Shown here one piece after another: positions 16,894 through 27,097 of a stretch of DNA of 64,000 bases. This DNA is from G964020105 sp964020105 (GTDB lineage Bacteria; Pseudomonadota; Alphaproteobacteria; WRAU01; Hepatincolaceae), in NCBI GenBank assembly GCA_964020105.1, contig OZ026535.1, forward strand, positions 992,001 through 1,056,000. The letters run 5' to 3'. Every line of letters starts with the position of its first letter. Within the stretch, counting starts at the first letter, position 1. The notes under the pieces were generated by a model. The model had not been told where the DNA came from. It ran no database searches and worked only from the letters and a program-made list of their open reading frames with translations. Made by a program: the position numbers and the translations under genes.

Positions 16894-18981
16894 TTATGTT
16901 GAATAAAGAAGATGTAAAAATTCATCCTCATTCAATATAGTGATGCTTAATTCCTTAGCTTTAGTAAGCTTACTACCGGGATCACGACCTACGATAAGAT
17001 AATCTAATTTTTTTGATACACTACTTAATATGATAGCACCATGGCGCTCAGCCATATCTTTGGCTTCATGGCGACTAATTTTTTCTAAAGTTCCGCTAAA
17101 GAGGATATGTTTAGCATATAAAATATTATCCACCTTGAACTGTAGTTCTTGATAATCCTGAACATGGATTTGTGGAAGTAATTTTTGTAGGATATCTAAA
17201 TTATTTTTCGATTTAAAATATCTCTCCAGATCTTGCAGTATGCTTTCCCCTAATCCACTGATGTTAATTTGCTCACTGATTTCTGAATCTAAAGTATTAA
17301 TATGTTTAAAAGTATACAGTAAATTATCAAAAGATTTAAAATGTTTAGCTAAAACTTTAGCAATTTTCTCTCCTATTTGGCGTATACCAAGAGAATAAAT
17401 AAAATTATGTAAAGATATATTTCGAGCTTTCTCTATAGATGATAATAAATTACCGATAGATTTCTCCCCAAATCCTTCTAATTTTTGCATTACTTCTGCA
17501 TGTTCCTTTAAAAGAAAAATATCAGCAGGAGAAGTTAGCCATCCAAGTTTATTGAATAGAATGATTTGTTTTTCTGCTAATCCTTCTATATCAAAACCAC
17601 CTCTTGAAACAAAATGCACCATTGCTTCAATCAGCATTCCTCTGCAATAAAAAACTCCTCCTGTACAACGAATTGCCACCTCATCATCTATTTTTTCTAC
17701 TTTAGAGCTGCATTCAGGACATAATTTAGGCTCTGGAAATTCCACACTACTAGAGAGCCTTTTACTTAAAATAACTTCCACAACCTGTGGAATAACGTCA
17801 CCTGCCCTCTTAATAATTACACTATCCCCTATTCTAATATCTTTCCTTTTGATTTCATCCCAATTGTGCAGCGATGCTCTGCATACACTCACACCACCAA
17901 TACTAACAGGTTCCATTTCAGCTACAGGAGTTAATACACCACTCCTACCAACTTGTACAACTATATTATTAATACAAGTTACCGCCATTTCTGATTGAAA
18001 TTTATGTGCAATAGCCCAACGTGGACTTTTTATCAAATTACCCAAACGCTCTTGCAATGCCAATGAGTTTATTTTATATACCATTCCATCTATATCAAAA
18101 GGCAACTGTGCTCTGAGATTTTCCAATTCAATATAATGAGCTATCAACTCATCTATCCCACTACACTTTTTATTATAAGAATTAATTTTAAATCCATACT
18201 CTAATAATAGGGGATAAATATCAGAAAAATTACTCATTGTGAAATTATTACCTATAATTTCTCCAAAACCCCATGCTATAAATCGTAGTGGACGCGTGGC
18301 TGTGATTTCACTATCAAGCTGTCTTAGGCTTCCTGCTGCTAAATTTCTCGGATTAGCAAACATTTTTTTATCTTCTTTCTTTAATTTTTCATTCAATATA
18401 AAAAAGTCCTCTTTATGAATATAAATTTCCCCCCTAACTTCTAATATCTCAGGGAAATTACCAATCAGATACTTAGGTATATCAGCAACTGTTTTAGCAT
18501 TATTAATAACGTCCTCCCCATACTCACCATCACCCCTGGTTAGAGCTTGCTCTAACCTTCCATTTTCATATCTTAAAGATAATGATAAGCCGTCTATCTT
18601 TAATTCAGAAAAATACTCCAAATTATCTTCTTGGTTAAATAATAAAAATCTTTTGATTTTTTCGTCAAACCTCAATAAGTCTTCATTACTAAAAGCATTA
18701 TCTAAAGACATCATAGGCATACTATGCTTAACTGCTTTAAATCCACTGCTTTTCTTAGTATGCCCTACTTTATGAAATTCTTTTGATTGTAAGGAATAAG
18801 CTTCTTCTATTTGATGTAAAATTCTCACCAAAGCATCATAACGCGAATCTTCAACCAATGGATCATCTAACCCATAGTACGCCTCATTACATTGCATAAG
18901 AAAATCCACTAACTCCTTATGCATCTTTTTTGCCTCTGTAGTTGATAAATTTTCAGTAAAAATAAAATTACTCAATCGCAC
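16894..18981 (-). CDS. ligA: NAD-dependent DNA ligase
   Basis: 695 residues, normal for LigA. Domains in order: Ia NAD-binding segment (YYGLDDPLVEDSRYD), nucleotidyltransferase domain with adenylated lysine K128 in ELKIDG and TRGDGEYGED, OB fold, four-cysteine zinc finger (CPECSSK ... CTGGVFYCRG), helix-hairpin-helix repeats (SLGIRQIGEKIAK) and a C-terminal BRCT domain (LFSGTLEKISRHEA ... GSKLTKAKEL). It seals nicks during replication and repair. It is the last gene of a minus-strand run bamD-recN-ligA, 13 nt after recN. Confidence 0.97.
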   Translation of the reverse strand: MRLSNFIFTENLSTTEAKKMHKELVDFLMQCNEAYYGLDDPLVEDSRYDALVRILHQIEEAYSLQSKEFHKVGHTKKSSGFKAVKHSMPMMSLDNAFSNEDLLRFDEKIKRFLLFNQEDNLEYFSELKIDGLSLSLRYENGRLEQALTRGDGEYGEDVINNAKTVADIPKYLIGNFPEILEVRGEIYIHKEDFFILNEKLKKEDKKMFANPRNLAAGSLRQLDSEITATRPLRFIAWGFGEIIGNNFTMSNFSDIYPLLLEYGFKINSYNKKCSGIDELIAHYIELENLRAQLPFDIDGMVYKINSLALQERLGNLIKSPRWAIAHKFQSEMAVTCINNIVVQVGRSGVLTPVAEMEPVSIGGVSVCRASLHNWDEIKRKDIRIGDSVIIKRAGDVIPQVVEVILSKRLSSSVEFPEPKLCPECSSKVEKIDDEVAIRCTGGVFYCRGMLIEAMVHFVSRGGFDIEGLAEKQIILFNKLGWLTSPADIFLLKEHAEVMQKLEGFGEKSIGNLLSSIEKARNISLHNFIYSLGIRQIGEKIAKVLAKHFKSFDNLLYTFKHINTLDSEISEQINISGLGESILQDLERYFKSKNNLDILQKLLPQIHVQDYQELQFKVDNILYAKHILFSGTLEKISRHEAKDMAERHGAIILSSVSKKLDYLIVGRDPGSKLTKAKELSITILNEDEFLHLLYST

Positions 18982-18994
18982 TAGCTAATCCACC

Positions 18995-20653
18995 TTATTT
19001 TTTATCTAAGAGATTGATTGCTATTTCCCTTGCAGCAGCCGTTATTTCAACCCCTGATAGCATCCTAGCAACCTCATTTATTCTATCTTCTTTTGCTAAA
19101 AATATAACCTTTGTTTCCACCTGATTCTCAAGGATTTCTTTTATAACTTTATAATGATTACTACCCTTTGCTGCAACTTGATGCGAATGAGTAACAACTA
19201 TAGTTTGAACTTTTTCTGATAAATAATTTAACCTCTGACCTATGGCCTCAGCAACATCACCTCCAACTCCTATATCAATCTCATCCAATATCAGCGTACC
19301 AATACAATCCACTTCCGCTAAAACAATCTTTAAAGCCAGCATAAATCTTGCCATTTCACCACCAGAGGCAATTTTATTAAGATCAGAAAACTCACTTCCG
19401 CGATTGGTTTTCACTTTAAAAATCAATCTATCAATCCCAAAAGCACCCTCAGTATCACTTGTAATAACAGTCTTAAATTCTGCATCCTGCAGTTTAAGGT
19501 GATTTAATTGATTCTTTATTTTATAATCAATAACCTTTGCTGCTTCTCTTCTTAATGAACTAAGTACAAACGCCTGCTCTTTGAAAAGATTATACTTAAT
19601 ATCTAAATCAAGCTTAATAGTCTCTAAGCTAAATGTATTTGTCTTTAATTCCCTAAGTTGCTCTTCTAAAGACAGCTTAAATTGTAATAAATCAACAACC
19701 TGTATTTTATGCTTTTTAGCTATACTTCTTAAGTGTGATAATCTATCTTCAATAATTAATAAATCAGCTTCATTAAAATCTAAAGTAGCACGAAAATCAT
19801 TAAAAGCATCTACACTACCACTTACTTTTTCATAAGATTCTTCAACTAAATATTCCAAATCACTTAGCTTCTTATCCTCAGATAATAAGGCTCTAATATT
19901 ATGTATAGCCCTTAACACTCTATTTAAAGAATCTAAAATCTTTTTATCTAGCAAATAATTTTCAATATCACTCAGCTGCATGAAAAGCTTTTTAGCATTG
20001 CTAAGTATAATCTTTTTCTCTAAAAGATATTTTTCTTCATCTTCCTTAGGATTAATCTCTATTAACTCTGCTAATGAATATTCAATATATTCTTTGTTTT
20101 GTTCTAATTTTTTAATTTCAGCTGTTTTTATATCAAAATTTTGTAATGCAACCTTATAATTATTCCAAGATTCTGCAACCCTTACTACACTATCTTTATC
20201 AACCAAAAAACTATCTACTATATCTCTATGTAAGGCAGAATTCATGAGCCTCTGGTTATCAAATTGCCCATGTATATCCAAAAGCATACTCCCAATACTT
20301 CTTAAAAAACTTACACTAACAGGAACATCATTAATGAAACTTCTAGATTTTCCATCACTACTAATGATTTTCCTAATTATAATATCTTCTTCAACAGAAA
20401 TAAAATTTTTACTTAATAATTCCAAAGATGGATGCGAAGTTGCCACACTAAATATAGCTCTTACCTCTGCAAAGTCCGATCCCGTCCTGATAAAAGAAAA
20501 ATTAGCCCTTTCACCAAGAACCAATGCTAAAGAATCCAACAAAATACTTTTGCCAGCTCCAGTTTCTCCAGTAAAAACACTGAATCCATCAAAAAAATCT
20601 ATTTCCACATCTCTTATTAAAATCATATTTTTAATATGCAACTTTTTTAGCAT
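18995..20653 (-). CDS. recN: DNA repair protein RecN
   Basis: 552 residues, normal for RecN, an SMC-like ATPase acting in double-strand break repair. The N-terminal ATPase half has Walker A GETGAGKS at residues 29-36. A coiled-coil middle follows (about 160-380). The C-terminal half has the ABC signature region KIASGGEMARFMLALK and Walker B LILDEIDIGVGG. It sits between bamD and ligA on the same strand with short gaps, so co-transcription is likely. Confidence 0.96.
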   Translation of the reverse strand: MLKKLHIKNMILIRDVEIDFFDGFSVFTGETGAGKSILLDSLALVLGERANFSFIRTGSDFAEVRAIFSVATSHPSLELLSKNFISVEEDIIIRKIISSDGKSRSFINDVPVSVSFLRSIGSMLLDIHGQFDNQRLMNSALHRDIVDSFLVDKDSVVRVAESWNNYKVALQNFDIKTAEIKKLEQNKEYIEYSLAELIEINPKEDEEKYLLEKKIILSNAKKLFMQLSDIENYLLDKKILDSLNRVLRAIHNIRALLSEDKKLSDLEYLVEESYEKVSGSVDAFNDFRATLDFNEADLLIIEDRLSHLRSIAKKHKIQVVDLLQFKLSLEEQLRELKTNTFSLETIKLDLDIKYNLFKEQAFVLSSLRREAAKVIDYKIKNQLNHLKLQDAEFKTVITSDTEGAFGIDRLIFKVKTNRGSEFSDLNKIASGGEMARFMLALKIVLAEVDCIGTLILDEIDIGVGGDVAEAIGQRLNYLSEKVQTIVVTHSHQVAAKGSNHYKVIKEILENQVETKVIFLAKEDRINEVARMLSGVEITAAAREIAINLLDKK

Positions 20654-20668
20654 ACTGAATACTTTGCC

Positions 20669-21460
20669 CTATTTTCTACCTAAATCGGGATTTTTTTTTA
20701 GATCTTCTAAAGGTTTTTTTGAATACTTTGTCATTATTTCTAAAGATTTAGCATACCAATATGAAGAAGGATAATTATACCCCAAAACAGCTGTTATACG
20801 AAAAGCTTCCTCCTCTACACCTAAAGTCATCCATAAATAAACTAATCTATACATAGCCTCTTGAACAAAAATAGTATCCTGAAAATTCACCATAACTTCT
20901 TCATACCTAGACATAGCTGCAATATAATTTTTTTGTCTTAGATAATGATAGCTAATATTCATATTTCTAAAAGCTAACCTATTCTTTATCACACCTATTC
21001 TATAGAAAGCATCTCTTTGCCTATCGGTATTTTGATATTTTTTATAGATATTAGAAAATAACCGTAAAGCCTCAACTGTAGAACTTTGATCAACATCAAC
21101 AGCTCCCATTTGCTCATAGGTAATTAAAGCCTTCATATAAGTTGCCCAGTCCGTGTATTGATTAAATACATAATATCTTAAAAAGGTATCTATGTTTAAT
21201 TCCGCATCTAAATAATCATCCCTTAAATAGTGAATCCAAATAATAAATACCTGTGCCTCTATGGCTTCTTCCTTATATGGATAATTATCTACAATTATTT
21301 TAAAAGAAGACAATGACTCATCTAACTTACCATCATTGAACTTGGATAAAGCATTAGCATAAAGATAATCAATACCATTATCGATATTTTTTATGTAAGG
21401 ATTGCACCCTAATAAAGAGAAAAAGATAATCAATAATAATAAGCGACGAATCCTTAACAT
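20669..21460 (-). CDS. bamD: Outer membrane assembly lipoprotein BamD
   Basis: 263 residues with a lipoprotein signal (LLLLIIFFSLLGC, lipidated Cys at residue 19) and TPR-like repeats, beginning YANALSKFNDGKLDESLSSF. This is the essential BAM component that helps BamA insert beta-barrel proteins, for example the protein encoded at 40803. RGCNP-type spacing after the Cys and length fit BamD. It precedes recN by 15 nt, an order common in alphaproteobacteria. Confidence 0.92.
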   Translation of the reverse strand: MLRIRRLLLLIIFFSLLGCNPYIKNIDNGIDYLYANALSKFNDGKLDESLSSFKIIVDNYPYKEEAIEAQVFIIWIHYLRDDYLDAELNIDTFLRYYVFNQYTDWATYMKALITYEQMGAVDVDQSSTVEALRLFSNIYKKYQNTDRQRDAFYRIGVIKNRLAFRNMNISYHYLRQKNYIAAMSRYEEVMVNFQDTIFVQEAMYRLVYLWMTLGVEEEAFRITAVLGYNYPSSYWYAKSLEIMTKYSKKPLEDLKKNPDLGRK

Positions 21461-21575
21461 AAAAAACCCTTAAAATACGAACCAAAAAGGAAATAGCGAA
21501 TATGCTATATTGTATTGGATTTTAGCAAGATTAGCAAGACTATATACACAATCAATAACAGTGCAACTTTTGTAT

Positions 21576-22493
21576 TTAAATTTTAGCAACAATACCATTT
21601 TTAGAAATGAGAACAGGTATGTTATATTGCTCGTATCCTTCCTCTATAATATAAGAGGAGCTATCAGCAAAAATTGCCCTTAGTAATAAATTATTAGACT
21701 CATGACCAGACTTATAACCAAAAAATCTACCTTGTATATCATAACCAGCTAGAAACAAATCACCCAAAGCGTCCAATAGCTTATGTCTTGCAAACTCGTT
21801 GGAATATCTTAATTTGCCAGAGTTTAACACACTATTTTCACCAACCACAATAGCATTATCAAGAGATCCTCCTACAGCAAGACCAATTGATTGCAAATAA
21901 GTTACCTCTTTCTCTAAACAAAATGTTCTAGCTTTAGAAATTTCGCTTTTATAATCATCCTTAGTATAATTAAACTCACAAGTCTGTTTTCCTATTATTT
22001 TATTAGGAAAATCTATAGTAACGTTAAGAATAAAACTATCATCTGGTATTATGGCTACTTCCCAGTTATTGGTTTTTAAATTAATAGGCTTAACAATTTT
22101 TAAAATTTTTCTAGGTTTACTCAAAGCTTTCACACCAGCTTTTTCTATAGCCTCAACAAACAATATTGAACTACCATCCAAAATAGGTACCTCAAAGGAG
22201 TCTATTTCTATCATAAGATTATGAATTTCTAAACTAGCCAAAGCTGACATAAGATGCTCTATTGTAGAAACTCTAACCCCGAAATCATTAATTAAAACAG
22301 TGGAAAGCTTAGTATCTTTTACAAGATCAAATCTAGCAGGAACAAGATTAATGCTATTATTCTTGATATCCACCCTTTTAAATACTATACCGGTATCCTC
22401 TCCTGCAGGAAGCATTTTTATGCTTACCTTTTTACCACTATGAAGTCCGATACCGCTAATTGCTATAATATTTTTTATTGTATTCTGACGCAT
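21576..22493 (-). CDS. lpxC: UDP-3-O-acyl-N-acetylglucosamine deacetylase
   Basis: 305 residues, the usual LpxC size. The zinc site is formed by STIEHLMSAL and by FARHKLLDALGDLFLAG (HKxxD), with SGHESNN near the end supplying the conserved catalytic-site His. LpxC carries out the committed step of lipid A synthesis, so this cell makes or made lipopolysaccharide. It closes the dcw cluster 92 nt after ftsZ, the position it has in many proteobacteria; the gap may hold its own promoter. Confidence 0.96.
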   Translation of the reverse strand: MRQNTIKNIIAISGIGLHSGKKVSIKMLPAGEDTGIVFKRVDIKNNSINLVPARFDLVKDTKLSTVLINDFGVRVSTIEHLMSALASLEIHNLMIEIDSFEVPILDGSSILFVEAIEKAGVKALSKPRKILKIVKPINLKTNNWEVAIIPDDSFILNVTIDFPNKIIGKQTCEFNYTKDDYKSEISKARTFCLEKEVTYLQSIGLAVGGSLDNAIVVGENSVLNSGKLRYSNEFARHKLLDALGDLFLAGYDIQGRFFGYKSGHESNNLLLRAIFADSSSYIIEEGYEQYNIPVLISKNGIVAKI

Positions 22494-22585
22494 TTGCCAT
22501 CCTCTTTCAATTATACTATCTAGAGGATAACAACATTATATCAATAAGTATTTTAAAAATTAATAACAAATTATTACAACTAAAA

Positions 22586-24172
22586 TTAGTCTTTTCTTTT
22601 TAAGAAGGATGGCAGATCAAAAAAGGTAATATCTGATTCTTCTTTATTTTGTTTTTGCTTAATTTTATCTCTATTTTTTATATTTATAATTTCGGTTTCA
22701 GTTAAGCTATTAATTTTTTTGGCATCTTCATCATATTTATTTTTGCGTGCTATCAATTCAAAAAGATCAACTTTTTTATTTTCCTCAAAGAACTCATCTT
22801 CATTCTCCTCTACAGAATTATCTTTTATGACCTTTATATCAGTAATCTTATCGTTATCCTCAGCTAATTGATCTTCCACCTCATTACTCTTTGAAAGCTC
22901 GCTATCTTTAGAATAAGCAATATTATTTAAAACGTCATCAGTAGGATTCTTATAAGGCAAATCATTAACATCATCTTCTACTATAAAGTCAACAGAGGAA
23001 GTATACTTACCAAAAATATTGTCTTTTGTATTTTGATGAGACACTACCTTAGATTTTTCTTTATTGCTTCTCCTAATACTTAGAGTATCAAAAGTATCCT
23101 TTACTTTGCTGGTCACTCTGGCCTCAGTAACAGAAATGGACGCTACTTTTTCTACTTTTTGATATGGTTTTCTTTCCTCCCTTGCATTTGGATCAAGACC
23201 TGTAGCAACAACAGAAACTCTAACTTTAGAACCCATACCATCTTCATAAATAGTTCCAAAATTAATAAAAGCCTCTTCCGATAACTCATTTTTAATTATA
23301 TTAATTATCTCATCTACCTCAAAAAGGGTCATATCTTGACCTCCAGTGATATTAATAAGTGCTTTTTTTGCTCCAACAATACTCCCATCCTCAAGAAGTG
23401 GATTAAAAATAGCTTCCTTAGCAACACGCTCAGCCCTATCAGGACCTTCTGCTTCTGCTACCCCAATCATAGTTCTACCCATATTTTCAATCACTGAGCG
23501 GATATCATTAAAATCTAAATTAACAAGACCGCTGGATACCAATAAATCTGTAACTGCCTTAACTCCAGAAAATAACACCGTATCTGTTGCTCTAAAGGCA
23601 TCCAACATACTAGTTTTAGAATCTACAATCTTAAAAAGGCTCTGATTAGAAATTACAACCAAAGAATCAACAAATTTTTCAAGCTCATTGATGCCAAGAA
23701 CAGATATATCAAGCCTTTGTGAACCCTCAAAATCAAATGGTTTTGTTACAAAAGCAACTGTTAAAATGCCCATATCTTTGGCTATTTTTGCAACAACCTG
23801 TGATGCTCCTGTTCCGGTTCCTCCGCCCATACCACAGGTAATAAATAACATATTTATGCCCTCAAGTATTGCTTTAATATCCTCAGAAGACTCCTCTGCC
23901 GCCTGAATTCCTAATTCTGGTCTTGAGCCAGCACCCAAACCCTTAGTTACCTTAACACCTATTTGAATCCTGTTAGGACATTCTGAGTTCTCTAACGACT
24001 GCGAATCAGTATTAATAACAACAAATTTTACTCCTAACAACCCCATGTTTATCATATTGTTTACAGCGTTAGTTCCTGCACCTCCTACCCCTATTACAGC
24101 TATTTGAGGTTTAAACACATCCTCAACTCTTAAATCGTAAACCTCTTCTATTGAAGTGAATTTTTTTATCAC
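22586..24172 (-). CDS. ftsZ: Cell division protein FtsZ, with long C-terminal linker
   Basis: 528 residues, tubulin-like GTPase forming the Z ring. The GTP-binding signature GGGTGTG is at residues 116-122 and the T7 loop contains NLDFNDIRSV. The conserved globular part ends near residue 330. A linker of about 180 residues follows, rich in Asp, Glu, Lys and Ser, and the protein ends with DLPSFLKRKD, the conserved peptide that binds FtsA and other partners. E. coli FtsZ is 383 residues, so the linker is unusually long, as in several other alphaproteobacteria. It starts 13 nt after ftsA. Confidence 0.97.
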   Translation of the reverse strand: MIKKFTSIEEVYDLRVEDVFKPQIAVIGVGGAGTNAVNNMINMGLLGVKFVVINTDSQSLENSECPNRIQIGVKVTKGLGAGSRPELGIQAAEESSEDIKAILEGINMLFITCGMGGGTGTGASQVVAKIAKDMGILTVAFVTKPFDFEGSQRLDISVLGINELEKFVDSLVVISNQSLFKIVDSKTSMLDAFRATDTVLFSGVKAVTDLLVSSGLVNLDFNDIRSVIENMGRTMIGVAEAEGPDRAERVAKEAIFNPLLEDGSIVGAKKALINITGGQDMTLFEVDEIINIIKNELSEEAFINFGTIYEDGMGSKVRVSVVATGLDPNAREERKPYQKVEKVASISVTEARVTSKVKDTFDTLSIRRSNKEKSKVVSHQNTKDNIFGKYTSSVDFIVEDDVNDLPYKNPTDDVLNNIAYSKDSELSKSNEVEDQLAEDNDKITDIKVIKDNSVEENEDEFFEENKKVDLFELIARKNKYDEDAKKINSLTETEIINIKNRDKIKQKQNKEESDITFFDLPSFLKRKD

Positions 24173-24185
24173 CTGATATCTCCTA

Positions 24186-25376
24186 CTAATATAATATATC
24201 TTTCAGTTTTTTGGATAATACTTTCAAATTGTTATCTATCTTGAAATTACTAATATAATACTTCATTATTCCAACATTTCTCAAAGCCCCCAAAGGATAA
24301 CTTACTCCGTGTCTGTCTTGTATTAAGTTTTCTAGTTTTTCATTATAATTTAATAATTCTTTAGGAAAATTATCGCATAACTCTAACAAATCATTACACT
24401 CTGTAAACACATTAACCCTATTAAACTGCTTAACTCCGATCTTTTCTAATTCTAGCATTATTAAATTAAAAAATGAAGACATCACTTTACTTAACACTGT
24501 GTAAAAATCTTTATTATGTATTTTAATTAAATCATCTGCTACCTTAAATTCCAAAGTTTTCCCTCTTAGCTCTGTAAAATGTATAGAGTATATATCTCTT
24601 GAATTAATAAATGAATCTAAATTAACTGATAATTCAGATGCCATTTTACGGAAAATTTCATCTAATCCTTTATTCAATAATTTATGATAAGCAAATTTAT
24701 TATCTTTTATAACTAATAAACTACTGGAAGATGCTCTTATATCAATAAATAAATTATTATTATCACAATCCAACAAGTTCATGAATCCTAAGTAATTTGG
24801 GATCATCAAAATAACCTCTAAAGATAGGTGATTAAACACCTTTAATATATTCACTACAAATACCTCAGGAGAGATCGCAATAATAATATTTGTTTTTAAA
24901 CTACCTGCATATATACCAATAGGATTTTCAACTTTTTTATTATCTAGATATATATCAGAATACTGAGCAGATACTACTATATCTCTTGAATTAATAATAT
25001 TTTGATAGTTATTAATATCCTTAATTTTAATTAAATGATCTTTTGTAATTTCTTGATTTATATTTGAAAAATATGGATATGTTCTAAGCTTAATTTGCTC
25101 ATCTGGTATAGATAAAATAATATTACTAATCCTGGCTTTTGTATTGTCCTCAGCAGCAATCATTAAGTTAGATAAGCTATCTAATGCTTGCTCTAAATTC
25201 ACTATATCTCCATTCTCAAACCCCCTAGCTATAACAGAGTTAATACCTAAGAGATTATATTGCTTATCTTCATATACTCGATAAACCAAACAAGTTATGT
25301 TTATGTTAGATATATCAATTACTGCAATGACTGAAGAGGTGATTTGCCTTTTAATTTTAATTATTGAATCTATCAT
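24186..25376 (-). CDS. ftsA: Cell division protein FtsA (divergent)
   Basis: 396 residues; an actin-like protein that tethers FtsZ to the membrane. The N-terminal phosphate-binding segment is SSVIAVIDISNINITCLVY, and a second actin-type nucleotide segment appears in LFIDIRASSSSLLVI. The usual FtsA motifs are weak (for instance no clear DIGGGT), so the assignment rests on fold-like pattern, length and its position between ftsQ and ftsZ. The C-terminal KVLSKKLKDILY could form the amphipathic membrane anchor. Confidence 0.85.
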   Translation of the reverse strand: MIDSIIKIKRQITSSVIAVIDISNINITCLVYRVYEDKQYNLLGINSVIARGFENGDIVNLEQALDSLSNLMIAAEDNTKARISNIILSIPDEQIKLRTYPYFSNINQEITKDHLIKIKDINNYQNIINSRDIVVSAQYSDIYLDNKKVENPIGIYAGSLKTNIIIAISPEVFVVNILKVFNHLSLEVILMIPNYLGFMNLLDCDNNNLFIDIRASSSSLLVIKDNKFAYHKLLNKGLDEIFRKMASELSVNLDSFINSRDIYSIHFTELRGKTLEFKVADDLIKIHNKDFYTVLSKVMSSFFNLIMLELEKIGVKQFNRVNVFTECNDLLELCDNFPKELLNYNEKLENLIQDRHGVSYPLGALRNVGIMKYYISNFKIDNNLKVLSKKLKDILY

Positions 25377-25397
25377 TATTATAACTTTTATATCCTA

Positions 25398-26132
25398 TTA
25401 TCGTTCGTTTGGCATAATAAATAATTTATTTATAGAGGTAGCATCTATATAGGCTATATCTTTACCAAAAAGATCATATTTTTTATGCATTAAAATAATT
25501 TTTTTATAAGCATCTTCAAGATTATTTTCTGGCATTTTAATTATCAACCCATTTTTCAAAACTATATCCCATCTATACCCATTAAACTGTAATTTGCTAA
25601 TTTCCTTAAGTAGCTTTAAATCTTGATAAATAATAAATCTTAAATTAGATGATCTAGTAAGGGCAAGATCACCCTTTTCAATAATTATAAAATTGTCTAA
25701 ATTTATTTTAGGAGATGTTTTAACCACAGTATTATCTGAGGCAATCAGCTTATGCTTGCCATCATCATCTTGCCATAGGAAATAAGGATTTTTCTCTAAA
25801 ACTGTGATCTCTAGCTTCCCAGTTAGCTCTCGTCTTAATGAGGACACTTCTATCCAAGGCAAAGAGTTTATATATTTTTGCAAATCTACCAGCTTGAGAT
25901 CAAATACTTTTTTTCCTTTTAATTGCATAAGTCGACTTTCTAATTCTTTTTTCACCTCGGGTGATGCTTTATAAATAACTATTTCTTCTATTGTAATCTG
26001 TTTAGCAAATTGATACATTTTATATGACAAAGTAATAAGCATTATAGAAAATATTATCAAAAAAATGACGAATGCTATTAAATGTAATTTTTTCAATTTA
26101 AGTATACTTAAAAACTTCAAATTTAAAAACAA
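25398..26132 (-). CDS. ftsQ: Cell division protein FtsQ
   Basis: 244 residues: a short cytoplasmic stretch, one transmembrane helix (about residues 17-40), then a POTRA domain (KQITIEEIVIYKASPEVKKELE) and a second beta domain with LPWIEVSSLRRELTGKLEI, the characteristic FtsQ/DivIB core. FtsQ links the FtsB/FtsL complex to the divisome in the periplasm. It lies between ddl and ftsA in canonical order. Confidence 0.9.
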   Translation of the reverse strand: MFLNLKFLSILKLKKLHLIAFVIFLIIFSIMLITLSYKMYQFAKQITIEEIVIYKASPEVKKELESRLMQLKGKKVFDLKLVDLQKYINSLPWIEVSSLRRELTGKLEITVLEKNPYFLWQDDDGKHKLIASDNTVVKTSPKINLDNFIIIEKGDLALTRSSNLRFIIYQDLKLLKEISKLQFNGYRWDIVLKNGLIIKMPENNLEDAYKKIILMHKKYDLFGKDIAYIDATSINKLFIMPNER

Positions 26133-26168
26133 ATTATACTCTCGCTGTAATTAATATGTGTGTACTGT

Positions 26169-27083
26169 TTATTTATCATAGTCTGCCAAAGATATAAGTT
26201 TTTTACAAAGATCTAAAAAAGACATACCCATATATTCAGCTTGCTCTGGTAATAAAGAGGTTGACGTCATCCCTGGTTGATTGTTTACTTCTAACAAAAA
26301 AATCTTATCTTGCTCTTTAGAATAAATAAAATCAACTCTCACAACCCCCCTAGCACCAAGTCTACAATATAATAGCTCTGAGTATTGTTTCATTTTTTCA
26401 GCGACTTCTATAGGTATCCTAGCTGGTAAAATGTGCTGGGATCCTCCTGTAACATATTTAGCTTCATAGTCATAAAAAGTATTTTTAGAAATAATCTCAG
26501 TAACACAAAGAGCTTTGCCATCAAGAACACCAACTGTACACTCAATACCTTCAATATATTCCTCGATCATTAACACAGAAAAAGAGGAAAGCTTAAATAA
26601 AGCCATCTCTAGTTCTGCCCTGCTATTTACTAAATAGATTCCAACACTAGAACCCTCATTTATAGGCTTAACAACAAATGGATAATTAATAATAATCTCA
26701 TCCATATGATCTTTTTGCAGTGTGATAACTTGATCTTTTGCTACAGAAATATTCAGATCTGTGGCAATATTTTTTGTGATAATTTTATCCATACATAATG
26801 CAGAAGCAAGCAATCCGCTATGAGTATATGGGATATGCATTAAATCTAAAAGGCCCTGAATTCTACCATCTTCACCAAATTTGCCATGCAGTGCATTAAA
26901 TATTACAATATTTTTAGAATTTATTTTTAAATAATTAATAAAATCTAATATATCCTCATTTAACATGTATTTTTCCACATTTATACCTGCATCATGCAGT
27001 GCATGATAAATGCAATTTCCAGTGTTTATTGATACTTCTCTTTCTTTAGATATTCCACCTAATAAAACTATAATTTTAGTCAT
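26169..27083 (-). CDS. ddl: D-alanine--D-alanine ligase
   Basis: 304 residues, an ATP-grasp enzyme joining two D-Ala residues for the peptidoglycan stem peptide. The start has the family motif LLGGISKEREVSINTG; FVVKPINEGSSVGI and VLMIEEYIEGIECTVGV are ATP-grasp segments, and LLEVNNQPGMTSTSL contains the C-terminal metal ligands. Full length. Gaps of 36 and 14 nt to ftsQ and murB support one operon. Confidence 0.96.
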   Translation of the reverse strand: MTKIIVLLGGISKEREVSINTGNCIYHALHDAGINVEKYMLNEDILDFINYLKINSKNIVIFNALHGKFGEDGRIQGLLDLMHIPYTHSGLLASALCMDKIITKNIATDLNISVAKDQVITLQKDHMDEIIINYPFVVKPINEGSSVGIYLVNSRAELEMALFKLSSFSVLMIEEYIEGIECTVGVLDGKALCVTEIISKNTFYDYEAKYVTGGSQHILPARIPIEVAEKMKQYSELLYCRLGARGVVRVDFIYSKEQDKIFLLEVNNQPGMTSTSLLPEQAEYMGMSFLDLCKKLISLADYDK

Positions 27084-27097
27084 TTTTTTATCCCAAT

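Noticed and set aside
20244..20774. A 176-codon ORF on the plus strand
   Set aside because: It is antisense to the start of recN and the end of bamD, low in recognisable structure, and mirrors the codon pattern of the real genes.
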